NCBI GenBank assembly: GCA_030323885.1
Contig: CM059191.1
Coordinates: 1,719,659 to 1,783,658, forward strand
Reading direction: 5' to 3'
Origin: Branchipolynoe longqiensis
Taxonomy: Eukaryota; Annelida; Polychaeta; Phyllodocida; Polynoidae
DNA length: 64,000 bases
The notes beneath the pieces are model-generated. The model was not told the DNA's origin. It did not search any database and was given only the letters and a program-made list of their open reading frames with translations. This document shows positions 31,799-42,494 of the stretch, one piece after another. A program made the translations under genes and the position numbers. Within the stretch, counting starts at the first letter, position 1. Every line of letters starts with the position of its first letter.

Positions 31799-33385
31799 TA
31801 TAAGTAGTTCACATTGTTTCTCACTGAAATATCCTCCTTCGTCTAATGGCTGGAAGAGGGGTGAGGCGGTCAGGGGAAGGGGCGAATAAAATTACACTTA
31901 CAACAAAAAGTCTGATGGGGAGGGGGGGAGTATATGAGACTTCAACATATCATGCTGAGTTGTGCGGATGACACAGGGGGGCTAGGGAGGGCAGTCTCAA
32001 CTGGTAGTATCCATGGTTACAGAGAACCCTCATACATGAGGAGGTAGGTAACGGGAGTAATAACTGAGCACTCCCTTTTAATTACACGCGATACCCGCCT
32101 TATTAGCACCGTCCATATATTACCGGCGTCGTGTTGCTGAGTCATTTTCGATCTGGGAGTCTTCCATGTGGCATTTTTATTACCCTCTCCCTGCCCCACT
32201 TCCAGTCCCCACGTGACCACGTGACGGCTGAGTGGGTGGTGTGGGTGTGTGGGGGGCATAAATCTCTCACCACCTCTTATTGACTTGTTGAAGTCCTTGA
32301 ACTATGTTGGGATTTTGGACGATGGTTTTCTTAATATATTATTAGTGTCAAAGCATTATTTGTCAGTGGTGGGACACCGGTGTTTCTCCTTTAATTTGAA
32401 AGGTTATTTATGCAAATATTATTTGCGAATGATTTTAGCATTAAGACATGAATCTATATGTACGGATGCACATATGTATATATGTGGGATGTATAACGTA
32501 TTATACAAGTATAAATGATTGAAGGGAAATAAATGATATCCCTTCCTCCTGTGCTGCTGCATTGGTGGAGTACCCCCTCTCTGGAGCGTGTTGTAACTGG
32601 GTGCCCCCCCCTGCACCACATATATGTATATGTGTGTATGTATATGATTATGTATATGTATATACAGGTATCTACTCTATAATCTATTATGGGAATATAA
32701 ACATATATTAGGGGAATATAAACAAGGACACTCCCACTTATCAGTTCTCTTCTATATATATATTAGTTATTATCTATTGTCCTACTCTAATGGGAGTTAG
32801 TTCCTGATTCTGCCACTATGGCGCCACCTATGAGTGGCTCCTGGCCACATTGATACCAGCTGTGTCTGGTCACTACTGCCTCCATGTAAAATTCTTCGAT
32901 TAAGTGTATATTGAATATCGAAATGGATAAATATGAAACAGTACTCCCTTTATAATGCTCACACCGGGGGAGGGAAACAATACCCCTTTAAGCACAATCC
33001 CTCCCCCTTATCTCGCCCAGCCACATGGTCACCACATGTTATGTACGCCCATGATAGCCAGGTGGTGGCCAAAGCTGGGTGGGAGGGGGTGAGTCCTTAA
33101 AGCAGCCAATGGAGAACTATGTTAAGGAGAGCTTATGTGGGAGAGGAGTGACTGGTGTGCATGAGTGTAAGAGCCAATAAGAATGTCTATAACATCCACT
33201 GTTGCATGTATCTAAAATATATATAAACTGAATAAAACTAAGGAACCGGACGATTATCTACCTACACTTCTGTTGGTGCTGTACTCGGATTGTGTGTTAT
33301 GTCATGTGTTGTCTCTACTATGGGGTAAGCTCTAGCATGTAATTGATCTAATACAGATACAAAAGGGGGAACTGTGAATTGTACG
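31799..33385. other. Unassigned right-arm sequence, 1.6 kb
   Basis: Mirror of 26,171-27,757. No gene was recognised. A small indel in the GGTGTGGGTGTGTGGG stretch near 32,240 disrupts the longest mirrored frame. Confidence 0.4.
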
Positions 33386-33507
33386 CCTTATGCAGGATAA
33401 TATGCCTTATTCTGGATATTATGCCTTATGCAGGAGATTAAGCCTTATACAGGATATTATGCCTTATACGGGATATTATGCCTTATACGGGATATTAGGG
33501 CATTCTA
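33386..33507. repeat. ~21-bp tandem repeat (right arm)
   Basis: Mirror of 26,050-26,170. Units of ATTATGCCTTATACGGGAT. Confidence 0.85.
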
Positions 33508-33737
33508 GCCTGGTGGAGCAGTATACCTAATAACATGAGTGAACATAATAAAAGTAACCATAACCCTCGTGTACCACCTAACTGGATCGGCCATCAATCA
33601 CATTCAAACGCCCGCATATATGATATGCGGGGACCCGCAAATACAGGATTTCATATCCAGACCTGCGCGGATGGTCAGATTTTCACATTTATATATGTAA
33701 ATATGCATGTGTTAGATATGTATATGTGAATGCATGT

Positions 33738-34075
33738 GTATAGTTGGTTGGTTGATTGTTGGAATTTCACATAATGGTAACATCATATCTGGATGGGTAT
33801 CGACGTGTGACAGTGTGCACTCATGATGACTTTATAGTGCTGCCCTACTGGGAAATCAGGACACCAGCATCATGACCCAATATCCCACTCAGTCACATTA
33901 TCCAAACACTGAGCTACCCAGTCCTTGGTTGCCCTATCCTAATAATGCTGAGCACCAATCTATGAAACAACAAGTATCAATTTGGTAAGTCATTGGTTTG
34001 ACTCGAGCGGGAATCAAACTCCCCATCTTCCAAAGGGGAGGGCCGTGCTCTACCTATTCGGCCACCTCATCCGGT
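33738..34075 (-). mobile_element. SINE family 2 (right arm)
   Basis: Mirror of 25,481-25,813. Confidence 0.85.
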
Positions 34076-34377
34076 TGTGTATATGTGCTTTATAATTAAT
34101 TATGCGGATATAAATAGAAGCACCTACGAACATGTTCGGGTATATATATATCCAGACATATGTATACATATGTGTAGATGTATTCGTATATGGTTATGCA
34201 TATGTGTATATATGTATGCATGTAAATATATACATCTATACATCTACGGTATGAGTATTTCCATCTGTAATTATATAGTTTTTTTTATCTAGACTAGTTA
34301 CCAGGTAATAAGTACATAAAGTAGACGACTGTAGGCAACATAGAATGTGCATTTCTGATTTGTAATGACATTGCACA
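34076..34377. other. AT-rich right-arm sequence
   Basis: Mirror of 25,176-25,480. TATATATGTATGCATG simple sequence. Confidence 0.4.
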
Positions 34378-34675
34378 AAATGGTGTCATCATCATCATGC
34401 TGTCAGTCGCAATGCGACAAAGACAGCTTTCATTTCTTAACCGCCATTCTCCATTTATCTCTCTGCTGTGAGAGTAATGTCCATGAGTCAGTCCTAATAT
34501 CTGTCAGCTTCAGGTTTCTCTTTATAGTATCCTTGAACCAGATATGAGGGCGTCCTCTCTTTCTCTGACCAGAAGACAATTGAGAATAGAGGATCTGCTT
34601 TGGTAGCCTGTCTGTTGACATCCTCATCATGTGTGTCCAGTCCACTGGAAGTTCTTTCTGATCAGATTTTCCATA
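34378..34675 (-). pseudogene. LINE RT C-terminal fragment (right arm)
   Basis: Mirror of 24,880-25,175. The 71-codon frame at 34,645-34,430 differs at one residue (Asp for Asn after MRMST). The 3' hairpin and CATCATCATCATG tail are preserved. Confidence 0.75.
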
Positions 34676-35351
34676 GAGGACAGCCCTGTCTGATCGAGTA
34701 TTTCCCTGTTTGTCACTTCGTCCTTCTAGGTTATCCTCAAGATCGAACGCAGATTGCAGCTTGTACGGAGTCTATTACACACACATTTTAAGAAATTCAG
34801 ACGGGCTTCATTTGGCAGTTGTGAGATCTGTATGTGAGCCTGATTCTACTCAGCTCATTTCGGGCTTAGGCCAGAGCGTATTCATGGTAGCTTTATAGTG
34901 TGACAAATGCTGCACGGTATTGAGACAATTGCCACGTTTTGAATGTAGTTATTGTTTAATTTAGACTTGGCGGGGGCTCAAACCTACGAAATACCCTACA
35001 GGAGGCACTTGAACATCAATCATCCTAGAAAAGCATCAACATTTCGAAACACAACACTGAGGGGCAATTCAAGCTTTTCAGCAGGTTCACAAGCATACCA
35101 AGCATACTACATTTCCAGAACGCTACCTCCCTCCGAAGTAGTACTCATCAACATTTTACAGAACATAAAGACGAGAATAAGAATGTTTTAAATATTAACA
35201 TTTTATTAAATGATAAAAGTTGTACCTGACTGAGATCCCCCTCCGCCATCATACACTTTGTCTGACGGTGAAAATGATGAAAACTGTGGATGGCCCCTTA
35301 CCTAGATTTGATCTTATATATCCAATTTAGACATTGGAGCACTCAGGACCA
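34676..35351. other. Unassigned right-arm sequence
   Basis: Mirror of 24,208-24,879. Confidence 0.3.
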
Positions 35352-35692
35352 GACGGGATGGCTGAATGAGTTAAGAGTCCGTCTCCCGTTTTAGTAGATC
35401 GTGGGATTCGAACCCACGGGTTCAAACCCTGGTCGAGTCAAACCAATGACTTAACAATTTATGTGTTGCTTCCTAGCCAGGCGCTCTGCATTATTAGGAT
35501 AGAGCAAGGACTGGTTAGCTCAGTGTTAGGATAATATGACTGAGTGGGATATCTGGTCATGGTGCTGGTGGTCTGGTCTCCTAGTGGGGCAACACTATGA
35601 AGTCACCATGAGTGCACATTATCACAAGTTGCTACCCATCTTGATATGACCTTAGATGTTGCAAGGACGTAAAGCTGGAACAACCAACCAAC
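35352..35692 (+). mobile_element. SINE family 2 (right arm)
   Basis: Mirror of 23,868-24,207. The head ACGGGATGGCTGAATGAG and B box GGGTTCAAACCCTGG are readable in direct orientation. Confidence 0.85.
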
Positions 35693-35746
35693 TGGTGCAC
35701 TCATTAAGCATTTATCGCTGCATGAGTGATAATACTAAATAATTTA

Positions 35747-35750
35747 ATAA
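35747..35750. other. Empty target site of the left-arm solo LTR
   Basis: A single ATAA (TTAT on the complement) lies in TTTAATAACATAGTAG. This is the pre-insertion state of the site occupied at 23,469-23,803 in the left arm. Confidence 0.85.
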
Positions 35751-35825
35751 CATAGTAGAAGTCAAACATAAAATTGGTGAAGGTGATGATGTCTAGCATT
35801 TCAATCTGAAAACTCACCTATTTAC

Positions 35826-35910
35826 AGTTCCAACCAGTGGGCCATACCTGGTTCATCAAAGGCTATGGTATGTGTTGTCCTGTCTGTGGGAAAGTGCATA
35901 TAAAAGACCT
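35826..35910 (+). mobile_element. SINE family 1 fragment (right arm)
   Basis: Only AGTTCCAACCAGTGGGCC to GTGCATATAAAAGACC remains. The 3' half present at 23,163-23,307 in the left arm is missing. Confidence 0.75.
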
Positions 35911-35949
35911 GTGTTTTGTTTGCGAAATTGCACGTTGACGTGGTAGTGC

Positions 35950-36850
35950 AGTGGGCTCATGTAGGCGTCCCATGTGTGGGTGTGAGTTTGAGTGTGGGTG
36001 TGGGTGTGGGTGTGGGCGCAGGAGGGGGTGTGGGTGTGGGTGCGTGTGAAGCTGTGGGTGGGGGTGTGGGCATGGGTTTTGTGGTGGGTTTGTGGTGTGT
36101 GGGTGGGGTTTGGGGGTTGGGGGGGGGGGGGTGGATGTGGTGGTAAGTAGTGGGTTGGGGGGGGTGGGTGTGGATGTGGGTATGGGTGTGGGTGGGTTAT
36201 GGGGGGGGGTGGGGGTGGATGTGGGGGGTGGTGGTAAGTGTGGGGGGGGTGGTGGTGGGTGTGGGTGGGTGTTGGTTTTGGGGGTGTGGGTGTGGGTGTG
36301 GGTGTGGGTGTGGTGGTAAGTGTGGGGGTGGGGCGTGTGTGTGGTGTTGGGTGTGGTTGTGGTGGTGTGGTGGTGTGGGTGTGGGTGTAGATGTGGGGGT
36401 GGTGGTAAGTGTGGGTGTGGCTGTGGCTGTGGTGATGGGTCTGGTGGTGTGGGTGTGGGTGTGGATGTGGGTGTGGTGGTAAGTGTGGGTGTGGGTGTGG
36501 GCATGGTGATGGTTGTGGGTGTGATGGTGTGGGTGTGGGTGTGGTGGTAAGTGTGGGTGTGGGTGTGGCGATGGGTGTGGTGGTGGGTGTGTGGGTGTGG
36601 GTGTGGGGGTGGGTGTGGGCATGGTGATGGGTGTGGTTGTGGGTGTGGTGGTGTGGGTGTCGATGTGGGTGTGGTGGTAAGTGTGGGTGTGGGGGTGGGA
36701 GGGAGATGCCGGAGCCGGAAGCAGTGATCTTGTAGGGTGTTACATGTCGCACTGCCTAATGGGAACGGTTGAATCACCTGTCACCGGGCGGGTGCCATGT
36801 CGTCAGTTTGTGGGAGTGTGTGGGGGTGTGGCAGTGGAGGGGTGTGGGGT
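35950..36850. repeat. GGTGTGGG low-complexity tract (right arm)
   Basis: Mirror of 22,086-22,950 with a different number of repeats. Long frames on both strands are artefacts. Confidence 0.85.
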
Positions 36851-36954
36851 GTGGGTGGGTGAAGGGTGGTGTTGATGTGGGGTGTGTGTGCATGGAGTGG
36901 GGGAAGTGGGTCAGGTGGGAGGGAGGGGTGATGAGACACGCACCTTAGAGAGGT

Positions 36955-37265
36955 TGTGTGTGGCTGTTTTTATTGATATGGTTTTTATTCTGCCCATAGC
37001 GTGTAAGCTCTCGCGAGGGTGCTTGTTTTCAATACTGGACAGCTGTGAGGAATGTTATCGTGTATGCCCGGGTTCCGATTCTGGGTTGTCATCTGGGACA
37101 TCCACCAGCATTTATTTAAGTAGTTAGTATCTATGTTCGTTTTTTGTTGTTTTTTGGGGGGTTTAAACTTCCTATCATATAACTAATATTGTAGCCTAGT
37201 ATGTACATCTAGTGAAATGTTAGTAGGCTTGTGGATGAGGATGTGTTCCCAGAATTTGTTTATTT
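36955..37265 (-). mobile_element. LINE 3' UTR fragment (right arm)
   Basis: Mirror of 21,770-22,085. Confidence 0.6.
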
Positions 37266-38165
37266 GTTTTGTTTGCAGCTTTCCTTTCACTTGTGTCCTG
37301 TCCCTAGTTAGTGCCTAGATGTGCCAGAACACATCCATACTCTTCGGGACTGTGACCAGGTGCGGCGGCGGCAGCGTTAAATTGTTAACCATTGATCTTA
37401 TGGCATTGTCCCTTACTTTTGGTTTTACCACCTTCCTTTCACCTGTGCCCTGTACCTAGTTGGTACCCGGGTGCATCAGAACACACCCGTACCCTTCGGG
37501 ACTGTGACATGGCGGCGGGTTGTGGTATTTTCTCATGCCATAGTGTATTATAGGTTGGGTTCGGTGAGCATGGTTGGTCTGTCCATACCTTTCATGATTT
37601 GTGGCGGGGATAAGTGGGTGACAGGTGGGTGGGGTGGAAGGTGGTTGTTGGGGTGAGAGGTGTGGGTGAGAGGTGAAAGGTGGAGGTGGGGGTTTGAGGT
37701 GGGGGTAGGGCTGCGGTTTGGCAAGAGAGGTGGGGATGGGGTGAGAAGTGGAGGGTGGGAGTGAGAGGTTTGGCAGTCCCAATGGTGGAGCCATGGATGG
37801 TGATGTTGTCTGTCCAAAATGGCTGTTGTGACATGAGGCTTGTTGTGCCGGGTGTGTTCACACTAATGGTCTGCCCGGATCTGACACCTTTCTCCGTGCG
37901 CTCGGTCTGTGTACACGGATTTTCCCATTTCGGTTTGGCTCCGAATTCCCTAGTGCTGCTTTTAGCCTGTCAACAGTTTCATGTCAAGGAGACGTTGGGT
38001 AGTGGCGGGTGGCCTGAAAAATCAGTCACCCCCGGAGACAAGGATGGGGGCAATGCTTAATATAGACTCTTCTACATTGTTTGATTTATTTATTTCCCAG
38101 AATTATCCCTGTTTTCCTGCCTGCTTAACTGTTACCTGGTTGGGTGAGCTGTGCTAAACTTCAAA
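37266..38165. other. Unassigned right-arm sequence with GGTGAGAGGTGGGG repeats
   Basis: Mirror of 20,753-21,769, about 130 bases shorter in the simple-repeat part. Confidence 0.45.
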
Positions 38166-38345
38166 AAGTAATGTTTGTTTTATTTAACGACGCCTCTAGA
38201 GCGCATTGATTTTTGTCATTGATTATTGGACGTCAAGCATATGGTCATTCTGACATATATATTTTGGGGGAAACCCGCTGCCGCCATGTAGGCTGCTCTT
38301 TCCGATAAGCAGCAAGGGGTGTTTTATATGCACTTTCCCACAAAC
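38166..38345 (-). mobile_element. SINE family 1 fragment (right arm)
   Basis: Mirror of 20,573-20,752. At its right end (CACTTTCCCACAAAC) it is fused directly to the CCGG array, unlike in the left arm. Confidence 0.8.
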
Positions 38346-38346
38346 A

Positions 38347-38945
38347 GTGTGTCCGGTGTGTACGGTAGCAAGTTTTGAACATACACAAAACTTGTACCGG
38401 ACACCGCTGGACTGGCGTATATGGTTGGTGTCCGTTATAAGTCTGTTTTGTCAATTTTGTCCGTTTCATGTCCGGTACCCATCCGTTAGGTGTCCGGTTT
38501 GTATCCTGAAGAGTCCGTTGACGGTGCTGCGGGAATTCGGTCCGTCGGTTTTTGGCGCGTCCGTGAACAGTCCGGTAGGTGTCCGGTTTGTGGCCGATTG
38601 GTAACCGGTTGGTGTACGGTCCGTCTGTTAGACATTTGGTTGCTGTCTGGTTATCGTCCGGTGGCTATTCGTTAATGTACGTTCCTTGTCCGTTTAGCGT
38701 TCATTTCATCTGGTACATTTCGGTACATTCCGGTAAATTTTGACACTGGACACCAACAGACTAGACACTTCTTTGTCCGGTGGTGTCTGGTACTCAGTCC
38801 GGTAAGGTCAGATTGGGCCAAAGCGCAACATTTAAACACATTTCGGTACATTTTAATACCAAACACCACCGGATTAGAAAATTCTTTGTCCGTTTGTGTC
38901 CGGTACTCAATCCGGTAAGGTGTGACAGGCACTTGAGAAACTGCA
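38347..38945. mobile_element. CCGG element remnant (right arm)
   Basis: Mirror of 17,742-18,332 only. It retains one CAAGTTTTG hairpin (38,369-38,395) and the terminus GGTAAGGTGTGACAGG (38,918). Confidence 0.8.
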
Positions 38946-39044
38946 TTATGAAGGAGCTCCCCCTTGCCCCCATGGAGGTGTCCCATATGACAGAGTGCAT
39001 GCTGGGTAAACCCGCCCCCCCTGACACACACAGACACAAACACA

Positions 39045-39300
39045 GCGGGCGCGTTGGCCGAATCGGTAGAGGGCGGGACTCGCATGCGGAGGATCGAGAG
39101 TTCGGTAGATTCAGTGTCAGGATAATGTGACTGAGTGGGATATCGGGTCATGGTGCCGGTGGCCTAATTTCCCAGTGGGGCAGCACATTAGAGTTGCCAT
39201 GAGTGCTAACTGTCACAAGTCGATACCCATCCTGATATGACCAGTCCTGACATGCAGATGTTGCCAGGACGTAAAACTCCAAAGAGCAAACAACCAACCC
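39045..39300 (+). mobile_element. SINE family 2 (right arm, internally deleted)
   Basis: Mirror of 17,272-17,612. The head is GGGCGCGTTGGCCGAATCGG, followed soon by TCAGTGTCAGGATAATGTGA. About 80 bases of body are missing relative to the left copy. Confidence 0.75.
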
Positions 39301-39761
39301 TTTTGCAATGGATTACATAATCAGAGTGCTTTCCTTTAATACATTGCTTCCATATGTGTCGATGCTAATGCCAGTGTGTACATGAGTGTTACCATGGTTA
39401 CAACTGAGGAGTCATCAACGGCTGATTGACCCGAGTAATCATATACTATCTCCACAGTGTCCAGTGTATATTAATTAATTAGTCCGTAAATAACTCCCCG
39501 AGAATACAGTCGGTTGCCAGGTTACGAAATACATTGTGTACAAACTATGATAGCCATATTTGATACACTATGCGTGTGGTTATATAAAGTGGTTTTGGTC
39601 ATATTGATTGATACGTTGCTGTACAGGTAGTTAATATATCATCCAAACGCTCAAAATTATTGGTGTGAATGAAAAGTTGGAGTGTCTGTTGGGGACGGGT
39701 GGAACCAGTGGTGGCGCCACCGGTCCGAGCATGCGCATAGTCGGGGTGGAGCAGAGTAGTA
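39301..39761. other. Unassigned right-arm sequence
   Basis: Mirror of 16,821-17,271. Confidence 0.3.
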
Positions 39762-39939
39762 CACTGAAACCTCCCTAGCCGACCACCTCCACCGATCGAC
39801 CACTCCCCTATATCGATCGCTTTATTTGGGTCTTAACAATACCATTGTATCCATATTCTAACTCCCCAAACCGACCACATCCCTAAATGGACCACTTAAA
39901 GTCGGTTCCAAGGTCGGTTGATTTAGAGAGGTTTTACTG
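39762..39939. mobile_element. pogo-like MITE (right arm)
   Basis: Mirror of 16,643-16,820. One terminus carries a substitution (CACTGAAACC for CAGTGAAACC). Confidence 0.85.
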
Positions 39940-40026
39940 TATATATACAGCAGCAATAATGACGATGATAAGTTCCATCCCATGCGTTTATACTCGCCTA
40001 ATACTTATACATCATATATATATATC

Positions 40027-40470
40027 ATCATCATCATCATCTTCATCATCATGCTGTCGGTCGCTATGCGACAAAGACTGCTTTCATTATTTGACTGCCG
40101 CTCTCAATGGTGCTTTGTGCGGTTGTACATTTCATGAAAGCTGCCTGCAAAAGTGGTGAATTGCTGCGGGCTTTTGCAAGTTACCAGCGGCACTCTCTTG
40201 GGGAGCAAATAGAGGTTTCACACCGGCAAGAACATGTCAAGACAGGCGCAAAACTATTTGTCCCTGCAGTGGCTGGTCGGGAGATGTTGGGAGTTCCATA
40301 CATCAACCGCCCTTAATGCTGCCACAGTGACATGGTTTTCTGTTTAGGGTTTGCTCCCTTAGCTTTCGGTTCTGTCAAGGACCTGTACCACAAGGCAGTG
40401 GTTTACAACTCTGCAAGGCACGGGCGTCAAACTCCCTGAGGTATTGCTATACCTGCAATACCTGCATACC
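40027..40470 (-). mobile_element. LINE 3' end plus repeat F, present only in right arm
   Basis: It starts with (ATC)n, then the complement of the LINE 3' hairpin (GTCGGTCGCTATGCGACAAA), and continues into repeat F (TTGCAAGTTACCAGCGGCAC, ACCTGTACCACAAGGCAGTG). ATCATATATATATAT occurs immediately before and after and could be the target duplication, although the surrounding TA-richness weakens this. The left arm has no equivalent insert. Confidence 0.65.
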
Positions 40471-40475
40471 ATATC

Positions 40476-40507
<32 letters not shown>

Positions 40508-40744
40508 ATACATCTATATACATATATATGCATGTATACATATTTATACATATATGTGTACTATAATATATCATATGAATATAAATACGGAGCGTATTCA
40601 TCTTCTGATTATTGTATTAATTTGCAGAGCATTTCTGCTATTCAAACCTAGTACTTATAATCTATACATAGATATATATCTATGTATACATAGCTATTCA
40701 TATACATCCATATCTGGGTATGCGGGTATTGCAGTATTTCAGAT

Positions 40745-41100
40745 ACCTTAGGTGCTAAAATACCTCAGAGAGTTTGACGCCCCTGCCTTGCAGAGTTGTA
40801 AACCACTGCCTTGTGGTTCAGGTTCTTGACAGAACCGAAGGCTAAGTGAGCAAACCCTAAACAGAAAACCATGTTACCATGGCAGCATCAAGGGTGGTAA
40901 TAAATGGAACTCCCAACATCTCCTGACCAGCCAATGCATGGACAAATAGTTTGCACCTGTCTTGACGTGTTCTTGCCGGTGTGAGACCTTTATTTTCTCC
41001 CCGAGAGAGTGCCGCTAGTAACTTGCAAAAGCCAGCAGCACTTCAACACTTTGCAAGCAGCTTTTATGAAATGTACAACTGCACAAAGTGGCAGTTAAAT
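40745..41100 (-). repeat. Dispersed repeat F (right arm)
   Basis: Mirror of 15,965-16,330. Together with 40,110-40,460 it forms an inverted pair about 280 bases apart. Confidence 0.65.
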
Positions 41101-41462
41101 AATCAAGGCCATGGCTACGCGTATGTGAGCCGTATTTGTAGCCTGCCGGTCTAAATGTACGGCAGTGGCTGCGCATGCGCCCTAGTGCCTCACATACGTC
41201 AGCCCAAGACTTAGCTACACGTACAGTGGCATTATGCGGAATGACATAAACTATACTTTTAAATAGGTGGAAATAGTTCTAAATAACATAATTAGATTGT
41301 AGCAGTGAATAGATTTGTGCTTTTTGTTTTATTTACATTTGCTATAACACTGTCGATGCGATGCTTCGATTTTGGGTTTGATTCGAGTAAGGAAGCCAGA
41401 GACCTAGTGGGAGTAAGGTAAATTTATTGGCACAGTGAGGGAGGGCTACACAAGGGCGTCTC

Positions 41463-42459
41463 TCAGTCGAGCTCCTCGATGTCGAGAGGGGCGTCTTGGA
41501 TGGCCGGAGGTTCTGAGACTGCCGGAGCCGACCCAAAACACAGCCTTAAGGCTTGGGGGGCCTCAGATGGGGCGAGGCGAGGGACGTAGTCAAACACAGC
41601 CGACGACTCCCAAGTACCCTGGGCCATTATGGCCGCCAAGTCGGTGGCGCGCACAGCGCAGGCCTGGGCGGCCCCCCGCCGAAGGCCGTGGAGGGTGAAG
41701 CGCGAAGCTTCCGGGATGCCCGCCTCCGCGAGCGCCTCCCTCACCATGGGGGTCAGGATCTGGGGGGGTCAATGGGGAGCCCGTGTGGCATATGAAGGCG
41801 GGGGTGTCAGAGGGGGCCGGGACCTGCCGCAGGGCCCGGAACCAGGCGCGGACCGGGCACATGGGTGAGCCGGGCAGGGCCGGCACGAAGAGGGCGACAG
41901 CCTGCACGGGGCCCCTGATGGTCTTCCAGGATGAGATGGCCACGCGCAGTCCCCCGGGGGCGCTGGTGACGTCACCGTGTCGCACCGTGTGGGGGCCTCC
42001 CCAGCCGCCGTGGGAGGGGGAGAGGAGGTTTGACTGCCGCATGAGGGTGAAGAAGCCAATGATGATGGCTGTCCAGGGGACCACCCCTCGGTGTCCTCGG
42101 GCGCAGAGCTGGTCATAGATCATGCGGATCATGGGCGGCGTGATGGAGGGGGTGCGCCTGACAGGCACCTGGAAAAGCCTCTCGCAGCCCCGACGAACAC
42201 GCCCTGGGAAGGGCGCGTCGAATGGAGCGAGGTCCCCGCCCGGCTCTCGGAACCAGGAGCGCGCCCCCAAGAGGGCATTGGCCACGGAGGAGGGTGATGG
42301 GAGCAGGCGGTGGAGGTGCGCGACGAACATCCCAACATCGTAGAGGGACGGGGCCAGGTGGTCGATCCGCCGGTCGAGCATGAATTCCACGTAGCGGGCA
42401 GCCTGCCTCGACCGGTTGCGCCAGGTGCCCGGCACCAGCGCCGTGCAGTGGATGCTCAT
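41463..42459 (-). CDS. Tyrosine recombinase of DIRS/Ngaro-like element (one frameshift)
   Basis: This enzyme would integrate the element's circular cDNA by site-specific recombination. The first frame (42,459 towards 41,769) starts MSIHCTALVPGTW and contains an N-terminal helical region, then GFFTLMRQSNLL with the first catalytic Arg, and SSWKTIRG with the likely catalytic Lys. After the G7 run at 41,762-41,768 the reading continues in another frame with FTLHGLRRGAAQ (His-x-x-Arg box) and SAVFDYVPRL (nucleophilic Tyr). All expected catalytic residues are therefore present across one homopolymer frameshift. The last frame ends at 41,463 in an acidic tail. Length, about 330 residues, is normal for the family. 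Confidence 0.8.
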
Positions 42460-42494
42460 GAGGTGGGCGTAGTCCCCTGACTCGATATCTGGAA

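Larger units (their letters stand above)
30027..41385 (-). repeat. Right arm of giant inverted duplication
   Basis: Reverse complement of 15,655-29,529, with the differences listed under that arm and in the findings. Homology ends near ATGCTTCGATTTTGGGTTTG (41,358-41,385), immediately before the tyrosine-recombinase element. Confidence 0.9.
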
